The position numbers were made by a program, and so were the translations under genes. From positions 186,001 through 250,000 of the forward strand of contig NZ_SUHQ01000002.1 of assembly GCF_004962245.1 (NCBI RefSeq): 64,000 bases of DNA, written 5' to 3'. Below the pieces are notes generated by a model. It made no database searches. It saw only the letters and a program-made list of their open reading frames with translations, and had not been told where the DNA came from. This DNA is from Mesorhizobium sp. (GTDB taxonomy: Bacteria > Pseudomonadota > Alphaproteobacteria > Rhizobiales > Rhizobiaceae). Below, one piece after another: positions 52,950-61,563 of the stretch (positions within the stretch are counted from its first letter, which is position 1; every line of letters begins with the position of its first letter).

Positions 52950-54482
52950 TTAGCCGCGCACGACGAGGCGCTTGATCTTGCCCTTCTTGAAGGCGGCGAG
53001 GAAGCGGGCGTAGTCCTTGAAGACGACGCAGCCGTTCGATTCCGCGCGGCCGCCGCGCAGCAGATAGGTGTGCGCAAGAAAGCCGTCGCGGCCATATTTG
53101 TTTTTGCCGTCGACGGGAGTGAGACGCAGAGCCTCCACCCCGTGGAAGCGCGATTCGCGCAGCCTCAAATCGTAGGTGTGGGGCGGCGTCGGGCCGCCAT
53201 TCTTCCGGTTGGCGTAGCGTGGCTGGTCAACCATCGAGCCAAGTCCCGAATGCGCCTCGAGCCGCGAGCCGTCCGGCATGTAGACGGTTTTCGCCGAGAT
53301 GTCGTAGACGGCGACGCCGTTGCCCATGCCGGGCGTGGTGAACAGGTTACGGAAGACCCCGCCCGCGGGGCTGTCGGGTTTGGCATAGGCCAGCGTGTCT
53401 GCGGCCTGGGCCTTCGAGCGCCTGGCCGGCTTGCCCCGGCTGCCCTGCATACCCGGGCTGCCCTGGCTGCCTTGCATGCCCGGTACGGCCGCGGGCGACG
53501 AGCTCCTCGGCGACAGGGCCGCTGGCGCCTGTTCGACCGCCGGAGCCTCGGCCGTCTGGATCTTGCTTGCCTGCGCCTTGGCTGCACGCGTCGTGGCCGG
53601 CTGGGTCTTCGCTGCCTGGGCCTTGGGTGACTGAACCTTGGACGGCGCCTCGGCTGACTGGTCGATTTCCGCCCGCGGGCGCCAGGTCGGCAAGGGAATG
53701 CTGTCAGGCATCTCGTCCTGCGGCGGAAGCGAGGCCACCTGAACCTCAGCCTCTTGCGGCTGCTGTGAAGCGGAAGGCTCGCTTGCCTTAACAGCTACCG
53801 GCAGCACGTCGATCATCTCTTCCGGCGACACGTTCGCCAGCGCCAGCGCCAGACGGGAGGAGCGTTCGATCTCCGCGACATCCGGCCCGAAGCGCACCGA
53901 GGCCGGGCCATTCTGGTCGGGCAGGCGTACCGGCTCCGCAAAGCGCGCCTCCGTTGGCAGACTGGCAAGCGTAAGGGGCGTTGCGGTGACGTGGGCAAAG
54001 GCAGCAGCCAGTTTTTCAGGCGACAGCGCGGCTTTCGCCACCACGTCGTGGAAGCGGGCGTGATGCGAGGTGAAAGGCGCAATACTGTCCGGCTGCGCTA
54101 ACGGCTTGAGACGCGCCATCTTGCCTTCATGCCCGAAGCGTGCGGCAGCGTGCACGCAACCGGCATCGCATCGATTGAGCAGCGACGCCTGACGCTGCCG
54201 GCTTGCCAGTGACGGCGCCCACGAATTGGCCGATGAATTGGCAAGCGTGCGCCGGTGATCGGCGAGCGCGATGGTGCGCGGCGAGAGCAGGCTTTGCGGA
54301 AGACTGTTGGAGGCAGCGGTGAGCGAAGTCCCCACCGAATAGAGGCCGGCCATAGTCGCCACCGACCACAGAGCGATCGCAACGCCAACGGCCGGAACCG
54401 CGACCCAGCGCAGGCCGGGCCTCATCGAAGTCAATCCAGAATCAGGATTGTCACCCCGGTTTTTCAAACGCACAAACGCCAT
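52950..54482 (-). CDS. DUF2778 (Tlde1/L,D-transpeptidase-like) membrane-anchored protein
   Basis: The 510-residue protein has one N-terminal membrane helix (WVAVPAVGVAIALWSVATMA) and a long periplasmic linker rich in Ala, Lys, Gln and Pro. The linker includes GMQGSQGSPGMQGSRGKP, a short collagen-like Gly-X-Y run. The C-terminal 130 residues match DUF2778: YDISAKTVYMPDGSRLEAHS, DLRLRESRFHGVEALRL, and the His/Ser/Cys site in GRAESNGCVVFKDY. Such domains cut or exchange peptidoglycan peptides. ATG at 54482 precedes the helix; the ribosome site is weak. It is either a cell-wall enzyme or a secreted effector relative. Confidence 0.86.
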   Translation of the reverse strand: MAFVRLKNRGDNPDSGLTSMRPGLRWVAVPAVGVAIALWSVATMAGLYSVGTSLTAASNSLPQSLLSPRTIALADHRRTLANSSANSWAPSLASRQRQASLLNRCDAGCVHAAARFGHEGKMARLKPLAQPDSIAPFTSHHARFHDVVAKAALSPEKLAAAFAHVTATPLTLASLPTEARFAEPVRLPDQNGPASVRFGPDVAEIERSSRLALALANVSPEEMIDVLPVAVKASEPSASQQPQEAEVQVASLPPQDEMPDSIPLPTWRPRAEIDQSAEAPSKVQSPKAQAAKTQPATTRAAKAQASKIQTAEAPAVEQAPAALSPRSSSPAAVPGMQGSQGSPGMQGSRGKPARRSKAQAADTLAYAKPDSPAGGVFRNLFTTPGMGNGVAVYDISAKTVYMPDGSRLEAHSGLGSMVDQPRYANRKNGGPTPPHTYDLRLRESRFHGVEALRLTPVDGKNKYGRDGFLAHTYLLRGGRAESNGCVVFKDYARFLAAFKKGKIKRLVVRG

Positions 54483-54883
54483 ACAACCACTCTCAATCGG
54501 CTTGCCGGCTTGCGCCCTCGCATCCGTTACGATCACAGTTCGCCTGGTGCCCCCTGCACGCTTTGCGTCTGTTGCCGATTGAATCAAAAGATGGACAAAC
54601 TTGGTTAACCAATCCCTCTACCGATCGCCGATTGGGCGAAGGTCGATATCAAAAAAGCTCCCTCCACGACTATGAAAATGGCGGAAATGCCCTCCGTATC
54701 AGGCTTTGCTGCCCGTTTTTGCCGGCCGAGTCAATAAAACGAAATGACTAGACCTTGCCTAGGCGGGTGTCAGTTGAAGGCTGTTTCGGGATCAAAAGCG
54801 CCGCCTTACCCATGATGGGTCCGCGCGCAGGCTGCGCTTCCGGCGCTGCTTTGCATACATGTAAATTCGTTTGTGCTAATATA
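54483..54883. other. intergenic region between divergent genes
   Basis: About 400 bp with no credible coding frame. The last part is rich in A and T (GTGCTAATATATG) and probably holds the cupin promoter. Confidence 0.4.
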
Positions 54884-54915
54884 TGTTGGTCATGCACATT
54901 TGTGCGCGACCAACA
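54884..54915. promoter_or_regulatory. nested inverted repeat in the cupin-gene leader
   Basis: TGTTGGTC (54884-54891) pairs with GACCAACA (54908-54915), and GCACA (54894-54898) with TGTGC (54901-54905) inside it. It ends 5 nt before the GAGAGG ribosome site, so it may be an operator or an mRNA hairpin that limits translation. Confidence 0.55.
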
Positions 54916-54929
54916 AATGAGAGGACCCG

Positions 54930-55358
54930 ATGAAAACCATGAATCGCAGGTCTGCAATTGCTCTTGGTGTGACAGCCGCCGCGGTAACGCCTTTGTTTAC
55001 CTTGGCGGCATCTGCAAAGACCAAGGAATACGGCCCGACTGAAGGCAAGGAGATTGCGCCCGGCGTCAGGTTGGTGGAGGTCGGCACCGGGAACGCCGAC
55101 ATTCCCGCCTACAAGAGCATCTCGATTGTCGACATAGTCTTTCAACCCGGTGCAGTCGTTCCTGAAACGGTGATGGACAACGACATGGTATGCACGATCG
55201 CTGCCGGCGAATTCACCATCAAGAAAGCGGACAAGGAATTCAAGCTCAAGGAAGGCGACATGTACACCTGCGCCAAGGGCAAGACCGACGCGGCGACGAA
55301 TACAAGTGCCGTGGTCGGCATCCATCGCATCGCGATCTTGATACCTGCCGGCGCATGA
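54930..55358 (+). CDS. secreted single-domain cupin protein
   Basis: The 142-residue protein has a leader with RR and a hydrophobic core (NRRSAIALGVTAAAVTPLFT, cut after ASAK), probably exported by Sec or Tat. The mature part is one cupin barrel: YKSISIVDIVFQPGAVVPET, AAGEFTIKKADKEFKLKEGD and MYTCAKG. The usual His-rich metal motif is missing; Met/Asp replaces it, so metal binding is doubtful. GAGAGG precedes ATG 54930. It is a lone gene with the nested hairpin in its leader. Confidence 0.85.
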   Translation: MKTMNRRSAIALGVTAAAVTPLFTLAASAKTKEYGPTEGKEIAPGVRLVEVGTGNADIPAYKSISIVDIVFQPGAVVPETVMDNDMVCTIAAGEFTIKKADKEFKLKEGDMYTCAKGKTDAATNTSAVVGIHRIAILIPAGA

Positions 55359-55368
55359 CCCGAAAATG

Positions 55369-55400
55369 AGGCCCGCGTCCTGCGCTGGAGACGCGGGCCT
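55369..55400. terminator. bidirectional hairpin between convergent genes
   Basis: AGGCCCGCGTC (55369-55379) and GACGCGGGCCT (55390-55400) form a perfect 11-bp stem with a 10-nt loop, 11 nt after the cupin stop and 19 nt from the oxidase stop. It likely ends both transcripts although the T-runs are short. Confidence 0.7.
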
Positions 55401-55418
55401 TGTCATTGCGTGCGTGTC

Positions 55419-56858
55419 CTATGCGGCGCGCAGGTTTTCCGCCGGCCGCAAGTTCTGGTTCATGCGGAACAGGTTCAGCGGGTCGTAACGCTGCTTGATT
55501 TCCAGCAGCCGCCGATAGTTGTCGCCATAGGCTGCTTCGACCCGGTCGACCTCGTCCTCGGGCATGAAGTTCACATAGGCCGTGCCGGCGGCATAGGGCT
55601 TGGCTGCCTCGTAAATACCGCGCGCCCAGTCGATGCAGGCGCGGTCCATTTCCGGTTCGCGCCAGCGGGCGTGAACATTCATGATGTAATGCGCGCTGCG
55701 CTGCGGAAACGCCGTCGCATCGGCTGTCACGCGGCCCGCGGCACCGCCGACATGGCCGAAGAATACTTCGCATTCGGGGCCGGGAAGCCTGGATACCGCC
55801 GCCGTGACGACATCTACCGCGCTGTCGGAAAGCGCGGTGAAGTCATGGCTCTTCCAGTAGTTGCGGGCGCCAGGCGCAAGCAACGGATCGAAAGCCTTCT
55901 GCCAGCCGGTGAACGGGTTGGGACCGACGACATCGGCGATCGGCGTTCCGATGGCGCGAAGCCTTTGCGTCGCCTTTTCCCCCTCCTGGAGATCACCGCA
56001 ATAGCACATGGCCAGAACCAGCACCTCCTTGCCATGCCATTCGGCCGGCAGGAATGGCAGCGGCGGTGCCTGCCGCATGACCACCCAGCAGGTCAGCTCG
56101 TCGGAGGCCACCTCGAGCGCTGCCCGATACTCCCGCAACACGTTTTCGGCATCGGCGAACGGATGAACGACAAGCCCCGACAGCACCTGCGGGCCGACAT
56201 GGTGGAGCTTGAACTCGAAAGCCGTGACGATGCCGAAATTGCCGCCGCCGCCGCGCAGTGCCCAGAACAGGTCCGGATTTTCCGTTTGGCTGGCGCGCAG
56301 CAGCTTGCCGTCGGCGGTAACCACATCCATGCAAAGAAGATTGTCGATGGTCAGGCCGAACTTCCGCGTGATCCAGCCGAAGCCGCCGCCCAGCGTCAGA
56401 CCCGATATGCCTGTGGTCGAGTTGATGCCGGTCGGCACCGCCAGTTCGAAGGCCTGTGTTTCCGCGTCGACATCGGCGAGCGTCGCGCCAGGTTCCACCC
56501 ATGCCCGCCGCGTCGCCGGATCAACCCGCACCGACTTCATCGGCGACAGGTCGATCATCAGGCCGCCGTCGCAGACGGCACTGCCGGCAATGTTGTGGCC
56601 ACCGCCGCGAACCGCGACGAGAAGCCTGTTTTCCCTGGCAAAATTGACGGCAGCGATAACGTCGGCGGCACCGGCGCAGCGCACGATCAGCCCGGGCCGC
56701 CGGTCGATCATGGCATTCCAGATGCTGCGTGCGTCGTCATAGCCGGCGTCGCCTTCCGTCAGCACGGTGCCGCGCAACTGTGCCGAAAGCGCCTCCAGGG
56801 CCGCCGCATCGACCGTCGTCTTGCCGCGTTCAAGCGTGGTGAGGCTCATGCTGTTCAT
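55419..56858 (-). CDS. berberine-bridge-type FAD-linked oxidoreductase
   Basis: The 479-residue flavoprotein has the PCMH FAD domain: VAVRGGGHNIAGSAVCDGGL, whose His forms the covalent 8-alpha-histidyl FAD bond, then TTGISGLTLGGGFGWITRKF and WALRGGGGNFGIVTAFEFKL. The C-terminal BBE segment is YGDNYRRLLEIKQRYDPLNL followed by FRMNQNL. No Cys is seen in the second linkage position. These enzymes oxidise sugars, alkaloids or phenolics with O2. ATG at 56858 has GGGAGGAAA 6 nt upstream. No pathway partners are adjacent. Confidence 0.92.
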   Translation of the reverse strand: MNSMSLTTLERGKTTVDAAALEALSAQLRGTVLTEGDAGYDDARSIWNAMIDRRPGLIVRCAGAADVIAAVNFARENRLLVAVRGGGHNIAGSAVCDGGLMIDLSPMKSVRVDPATRRAWVEPGATLADVDAETQAFELAVPTGINSTTGISGLTLGGGFGWITRKFGLTIDNLLCMDVVTADGKLLRASQTENPDLFWALRGGGGNFGIVTAFEFKLHHVGPQVLSGLVVHPFADAENVLREYRAALEVASDELTCWVVMRQAPPLPFLPAEWHGKEVLVLAMCYCGDLQEGEKATQRLRAIGTPIADVVGPNPFTGWQKAFDPLLAPGARNYWKSHDFTALSDSAVDVVTAAVSRLPGPECEVFFGHVGGAAGRVTADATAFPQRSAHYIMNVHARWREPEMDRACIDWARGIYEAAKPYAAGTAYVNFMPEDEVDRVEAAYGDNYRRLLEIKQRYDPLNLFRMNQNLRPAENLRAA

Positions 56859-57163
56859 GGCTTTCCTCCCGATTGCTTTTTTGAGCCGTTTTCCCTCCAC
56901 CTGTTTCGAAGTGTGCTCTCATATTAGAGGTCACGCAAGTTCGTAGTCGCTTGCTGCCCGGTGTATTGCCGCTCGCGTCGGCGGTTGGACGGCTGCGTGG
57001 TTCGCGAGAAATGCGGGAGAATACCGTCTGCGGCTTTGCTCACCGGCATGCCTGCGGCCGTTACCGGCACGATGTCGCTCATGTCGAGGGCGCACGGACC
57101 AAATTCTCAATCCGCCGCGCTGATGGGCTCACACCATCGCTTCTGCGTTGGCGAGAATGGAGA
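56859..57163. other. intergenic region, nothing recognised
   Basis: These 305 bp between two minus-strand genes contain only short frames without protein character. A promoter for the oxidase is expected here. Confidence 0.4.
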
Positions 57164-57192
57164 GCCACAGGCCGGCAATTCCGGCCTGTGGC
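57164..57192 (-). terminator. hairpin after small secreted-protein gene
   Basis: GCCACAGGCCGG (57164-57175) pairs perfectly with CCGGCCTGTGGC (57181-57192), a 12-bp stem with 5-nt loop, 10 nt past the stop of the minus-strand gene. The T-run on the minus strand is poor. Confidence 0.6.
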
Positions 57193-57202
57193 GATATGCC
57201 GA

Positions 57203-57502
57203 TCAACAACCTTCGGTGGTCTTCTTCATTTGACCGGGAGCTGCGGTCTTGGCGTCCGTGTCCTGCTGACCAGGAGCGGCCTCTTGCGCGCTGCCGGCCT
57301 GCTGGCCAGGTGCGCAATCCTTGGCCGAATTCGGATTGGTGCCGCTGGTGGTGGTCGAGTCAGTTTCCTGATCGGTGGTGGTGGAACTGGTTCCCTGATC
57401 GGTGGTGCTGGGCATGGTCGTCGAGGTTCCGGTCGTCGTCTGGGCCAGTGAAAGCCCGGCCGATGCCGCCAGCATGACCGACGCCAAAAGGATGCGTTTC
57501 AT
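57203..57502 (-). CDS. small secreted Thr/Ser/Gln-rich protein
   Basis: The 99-residue product has a signal peptide (KRILLASVMLAASAGLSLAQ). The mature chain is low in complexity: runs of TTT, STT and TDQ, then three APGQ units (CAPGQQ, AAPGQQ, AAPGQM) and two Cys, one near the middle and one at the very end, that could pair. Start ATG 57502 has GAGGAG about 8 nt upstream. No function is known; small rhizobial secreted proteins of this style are often stress-related. Confidence 0.75.
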   Translation of the reverse strand: MKRILLASVMLAASAGLSLAQTTTGTSTTMPSTTDQGTSSTTTDQETDSTTTSGTNPNSAKDCAPGQQAGSAQEAAPGQQDTDAKTAAPGQMKKTTEGC

Positions 57503-57774
57503 CGTTTCTTCTCCTCTTCCGAATGCGCGGGGATGCGCTGGCAAACCAACAGCAAGACAGAAGGGAGCGTTCCCCGATCATGTTCAACTTTTGTAACCCC
57601 CGCCTAACGGTCAGTTCTCCTTTAGACCAAAGACCCGGGTAAAAAGTCCCGCCGGCGGGCAAAACCGCGATGGTGCTGGATCGACGTAAGAATGATCTCG
57701 CTGGTTTGATCGAGGAACTACGCGGCAGTTCGAAGAGTTAGGCATATGACCGACCAATGCATAGGAGAGCTCTG

Positions 57775-58038
57775 ATGGCACCACGCAGAAAACCTGACGA
57801 TCCGCCCGAAGGCCCGACAATCGAACAGCAGGATTGGGACGCGATCAAGGGCGGCAAGATTCTACCGGACAGCGTGCCGGGAAACGGCGACATCCGTTAT
57901 GGCCTCGAGAAGGAAACTGAACTGCCCGAGGAAGACGACGACAATCCCTACCAGGACAGCGACGAGGCCCTGCCGGACGACGAAGAGGAGCGCGCAATCT
58001 CGCGTAAACTCTCGAAGCAAGATATCGACGAGCCATGA
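57775..58038 (+). CDS. small acidic hypothetical protein, 87 aa
   Basis: A hydrophilic protein with a basic start (MAPRRKPDDPP) and a strongly acidic centre (ELPEEDDDNPYQDSDEALPD then DEEER). It is likely disordered in part. ATG at 57775 has AGGAGA 8 nt upstream, which supports it. No family recognised; composition suggests a nucleic-acid- or protein-binding modulator, but this is a guess. Confidence 0.65.
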   Translation: MAPRRKPDDPPEGPTIEQQDWDAIKGGKILPDSVPGNGDIRYGLEKETELPEEDDDNPYQDSDEALPDDEEERAISRKLSKQDIDEP

Positions 58039-58170
58039 ACGGCAGCACTCCGTGGCGCGGCTATGTCGCCAGTGGCAACTTCGGACATGGAGAATTGCCC
58101 CAAGTGACGGAGCTAGCGCTTGTTGAGGACACTGGTGCCTCGGTTTGCGCATGACGCGCCGCACCACCGG

Positions 58171-59391
58171 TTAGACAAAGCCGGGAATCGGCTTTGCCTT
58201 GCCGCTCAGTTGCGCGCCTAATGTTAGTGCCTGCGGGAAATTCCGGACAATTGCCGCCATCAAGGTGGCGCCACCGGGGCGAAGGGCAATTCCGGCAATG
58301 GCTGCAGCGGCGTAGACCCGCGTCGAGAACAGTCTTTTCCAGGCCGCCTCATAGCGTTTGCCGGCAGCCTCGCGCCCTGCGCGGCCGTCCGACGCGCATG
58401 CGAGTTCCGAAGCCAGCAGCCAGCCGGACTGAAGGGCCATCGAGATGCCCTCGGCAATAACAGGATGAGACTCTCCGGCTGCATTGCCGACGCGGAAGAT
58501 GTCCCGTTCGTAGCAGGAGCGAATTCCTGGCCGGATCGGACCTGCGGCAAGCCACGGGCCGTCGGGGTGAGCTGACTCCAGGGTATCCCTGACACCCCGG
58601 CACGATTCCATCAGATGGCGGGAAACCGCATCGGCGGCCGACGCGTGGCTCTGGTGGTTTGGGCCGCCGTGCTTGCGCAACCGCGCGAGCATATCGCGCC
58701 GAATGCAGCACGAGATCGACAACCGGCCATGATCCGCTGAGACCATGCCGCCATAACCGCCCGGGAATGCCAGCAGAGGCATCAAATCAGGCGCCAGCGA
58801 CGACCCGGTGAAGTGCGCCTTGAAGCCGAGCAGGTCCGAAGGGAGGTTGGTCTTTCCCTGCTGGCTGGGCAGCGGTCCCGGTTCCCAGGAGCCATGTGCG
58901 GCTACAATCACCGGCGCACGCAACATCGTCGTTTCGTCTCCGGCTTGAATTCGCACCATTTGCATCTCGCCATCCCGATCGATGGCGACGGCGCGGCAAG
59001 GCTGAAAGATTTCGACGCCCGCCGATCGCGCCGCCTGCAAAAGCAGACAGTCGAGAATGTCCCGGCCGAGCGCCCGGCCGAAACCATCTTTTGCGCAGCG
59101 CCCATCGTTTGCACCAGGCATTGGCGCCTCGACGCGGGTCTCGCCGGAAAAGAAGCCGACACGGCGGATTTCGGGGCCGGCATTGGCACGCCACGCTTCG
59201 CCGATCTCCAACTGGTCCAGAAGCGCAAGATTGCTTGCCGACATGTATTCGCCGCAAACCTTGTGGCGCGGAAACGCGCTCTTTTCCACAATAGCCACGG
59301 CCCATGCGCGCCGCGCCAGCGTAAGCGCGACGGATGTGCCCGCCGGGCCGGCGCCTATGATGATCGCGTCATGGGTCGATAATCGCGTCAT
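58171..59391 (-). CDS. FAD-dependent oxidoreductase (geranylgeranyl reductase-like) of the type III PKS operon
   Basis: The 406-residue flavoprotein has the dinucleotide motif AIIIGAGPAGTSVALTLARR (9-28), VEKSAFPRHKVCGEYMS, which is typical of geranylgeranyl-reductase/halogenase-like enzymes, and the late FAD motif RVGNAAGESHPVIAEGISMA. It would oxidise, hydroxylate or reduce the polyketide product. The start overlaps the methyltransferase stop by ATGA (59388-59391). It is the third gene of the coupled operon. No membrane anchor is obvious. Confidence 0.88.
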   Translation of the reverse strand: MTRLSTHDAIIIGAGPAGTSVALTLARRAWAVAIVEKSAFPRHKVCGEYMSASNLALLDQLEIGEAWRANAGPEIRRVGFFSGETRVEAPMPGANDGRCAKDGFGRALGRDILDCLLLQAARSAGVEIFQPCRAVAIDRDGEMQMVRIQAGDETTMLRAPVIVAAHGSWEPGPLPSQQGKTNLPSDLLGFKAHFTGSSLAPDLMPLLAFPGGYGGMVSADHGRLSISCCIRRDMLARLRKHGGPNHQSHASAADAVSRHLMESCRGVRDTLESAHPDGPWLAAGPIRPGIRSCYERDIFRVGNAAGESHPVIAEGISMALQSGWLLASELACASDGRAGREAAGKRYEAAWKRLFSTRVYAAAAIAGIALRPGGATLMAAIVRNFPQALTLGAQLSGKAKPIPGFV

Positions 59392-60101
59392 AGGTCATCA
59401 CCGACGCTGGCGCCGACGAAAATGTGGGAAAAAAGGCTGGCGCGCCGTTCCGCGACCGGTTTGCCGTTTGCCGCAAGCCAGAGACCGGAAAGCTCGCTGC
59501 CGCGAAAGCCGGCACGCACGCTTTGAGCCGCATCATTTCGTGTGACGTCATTGGCGCCGATTGCCGGGAGAAGACGGGTCGCGGCCAACGCCAGTTTCGT
59601 CCGCGACGGCTCTGTCGCCAACAGCAACGGGGCCTTCGGCGCCATCAGCGAAAACAGACGCACGAGCTTGGCATCGTCGAAATGATGCAGAAACAGATTG
59701 ACGGTGATCGCGTCGAACCGCGTGCCCTCATTCTTTCTTGCCCAGTCAAAGACATCGGCGGTGACGCCTTCGACCGTCCATCCCAGCCTGTCAAAATCAC
59801 CACGCAATTGCGCGGTGATGAGGTCGACGCGGTCGAGCATTGCCAGTTCGACCTCAGGCCAATGCCCGGCTACGCGCCGCGCTACCGCCAGCATAAAGCT
59901 GCCATCGCCGGCGCCGATCTCCAGAATCCGGCGTGGCGGGGTTGGCACAAATTTCCTGAGCAGCGACGCCATGATCTTCGCCTGAAACATCAGCGCGTTG
60001 ATCCGACGGAGGTCGCGGCGCGCGGCAAGCGCTCGCGGATCGTCGGCCGCAAGTCCGTCGAGGATTTCCGGCTCAAGCTGCCGGCGCTCCAGGCCGCTCA
60101 T
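59388..60101 (-). CDS. SAM-dependent methyltransferase of the type III PKS operon
   Basis: The 237-residue enzyme has motif I RILEIGAGDGSFMLAVARRV (58-77), VELAMLDRVDLI, TADVFDWA and DAITVNLFLHHFDDAKLVRL, a methyltransferase-12/25-like set. It most likely methylates the polyketide made by the preceding gene product, on oxygen or carbon. It overlaps the PKS stop by ATGA (60098-60101) and the oxidoreductase start by the same pattern, so the three proteins are made in step. Confidence 0.9.
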   Translation of the reverse strand: MSGLERRQLEPEILDGLAADDPRALAARRDLRRINALMFQAKIMASLLRKFVPTPPRRILEIGAGDGSFMLAVARRVAGHWPEVELAMLDRVDLITAQLRGDFDRLGWTVEGVTADVFDWARKNEGTRFDAITVNLFLHHFDDAKLVRLFSLMAPKAPLLLATEPSRTKLALAATRLLPAIGANDVTRNDAAQSVRAGFRGSELSGLWLAANGKPVAERRASLFSHIFVGASVGDDL

Positions 60102-61165
60102 GACACCGTTCGAAAAAGCATGGTTTCGGCCGTCAGCCCGGGTCCGAACGACATGCCGCAGCCGAGCAGGCCTGGTGGCGCCTTCAACATCTCTTTCATC
60201 ACGAACATGACGGTCGCGGACGACATGTTTCCATATCGGCGCAACACCTCGCGCGATGGCGCCAGAGCGGTGGGTGCAAGCCTCAGGGCCCTTTCGACGG
60301 CGTCCAGAACCGAACGTCCACCCGGGTGCACGGCCCAGAGGTCGATCGCCTCGGTCGGCCGGTCGCCGATGATAGCGTCGTGGTTGCTCCGCAACGCTTC
60401 ATGGATCGCTGCCGGGACCTGGCCGGAAAGAACCATGTCGAAGCCGTGGTCGCGAATGTTCCAGCTCATCAGATCCCGCCGCTCGTTCGCCACGATACAG
60501 TAAAAGCTATCGAGCTCGATGCCGGCAGGCTCGGCGGTGACGAGCGCGGCCGCACAGCCGTCGCCCCAGAGGCAGAACGACAGCAGCTTTTCCAGCTCGG
60601 TGGTTTCGCACAGATGCGTCGTGCAGAGTTCGATATTGACCAGGAGGACCTTGGCCTGCGGGTCGGAGCGGACGATATGGCGGGCAAGCTTGAGGCCGTT
60701 GATCGCCGCGTAACAACCCATGAAACCAATCATCGTGCGTTCGACCCTGTTGGGCAGGCCGCATTGCGCAACCAGCTCGAGGTCGATGCCCGGCGCGGAG
60801 AAACCGGTGCAGGTGGTAACGATGAGATGGGTGATGCGGGAAGCGTCATCGCCGAGCTGCAATCCGTCAACGCCTTTTTGCGCCAGGACAGGTGCAGCAT
60901 CTCTGAACATTGCCATTCTCTCGGCCGTTCCAGGAAACGCGCCCCGGATGAACCTCCCGGCCAGATCTGCTGATGGTCCTTCGGGGTTGCCGGCAGGAGC
61001 AAAGCAGGAATAGCGGTGCTCGATGCCGGCAACATCAGCCATGCGTTTGAAAATTCTTCGGCGATCGGCCGCAAGCATGGAGGCCGCGAAACGCAGATAG
61101 AATTGATGAACCTCGTACTCCGGCACCGCTGTCGCGATCCGGTTGATATAGGCTTTGGCAGGCAT
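60098..61165 (-). CDS. type III polyketide synthase (chalcone/stilbene synthase family)
   Basis: The 355-residue enzyme has the full catalytic triad of type III PKSs: Cys119 in VTTCTGFSAPGID, His280 in LWAVHPGGRS and Asn313 in RYGNMSSATVMF. The signature loop GMSFGPGLTAE (337-347) and MIGFMGCYAAINGLKLA also match. It condenses an acyl-CoA starter with malonyl-CoA into pyrones, resorcinols or phloroglucinols; the starter cannot be told. GAGGAG lies 7 nt before ATG 61165. It is first in a three-gene operon with methyltransferase and FAD oxidoreductase. Confidence 0.94.
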   Translation of the reverse strand: MPAKAYINRIATAVPEYEVHQFYLRFAASMLAADRRRIFKRMADVAGIEHRYSCFAPAGNPEGPSADLAGRFIRGAFPGTAERMAMFRDAAPVLAQKGVDGLQLGDDASRITHLIVTTCTGFSAPGIDLELVAQCGLPNRVERTMIGFMGCYAAINGLKLARHIVRSDPQAKVLLVNIELCTTHLCETTELEKLLSFCLWGDGCAAALVTAEPAGIELDSFYCIVANERRDLMSWNIRDHGFDMVLSGQVPAAIHEALRSNHDAIIGDRPTEAIDLWAVHPGGRSVLDAVERALRLAPTALAPSREVLRRYGNMSSATVMFVMKEMLKAPPGLLGCGMSFGPGLTAETMLFRTVS

Positions 61166-61563
61166 ATTCTGTCTCCTCGGCGTCGTGCAAGTGGGCCACC
61201 GCCGGAGGTTGTTTGCTCATCGGCACCAGATGTTGGACATCAGGTTTTGAGTGTTATTCGATGAACGTTTCTGAAAACTGATTTCATCCCGAGATCCAGC
61301 ATGCGCTGTTGCCAGCTATGCTGCGGCTCGCGGGCACCGGGAACATAGGCTCCACCACCGAGGCGGCCCCGGTCGGCCCGCGCTTCTGGCACAAGATGCG
61401 GGCCGAGGCGCCGTTGCGAGCACTTGCGTCGCGTCGGTCTGCTGGGGGCTGCGAACTCTCGAAGCCGGTCGGCAAATCGCGCGAGCGGTATAAGAGCCGA
61501 GGCTCTCCTCGTCTTGACGTCACGGCATTGGGACTTGCAAATGCCGCACTTTGAGGCCAGCCT
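61166..61563. other. intergenic region, divergent promoters expected
   Basis: A 398-bp gap between the type III PKS operon and the copper-related genes, both reading outward. Short frames here do not resemble proteins. No hairpin or repeat was noted. Confidence 0.4.

Noticed and set aside
53165-53587. Arg/Pro-rich frame inside the DUF2778 linker
   Set aside because: Alternative frame of a repetitive, GC-rich linker; no start signal.
55410-56927. 505-codon plus-strand ORF
   Set aside because: Antisense of the berberine-bridge oxidase, whose FAD motifs are intact.
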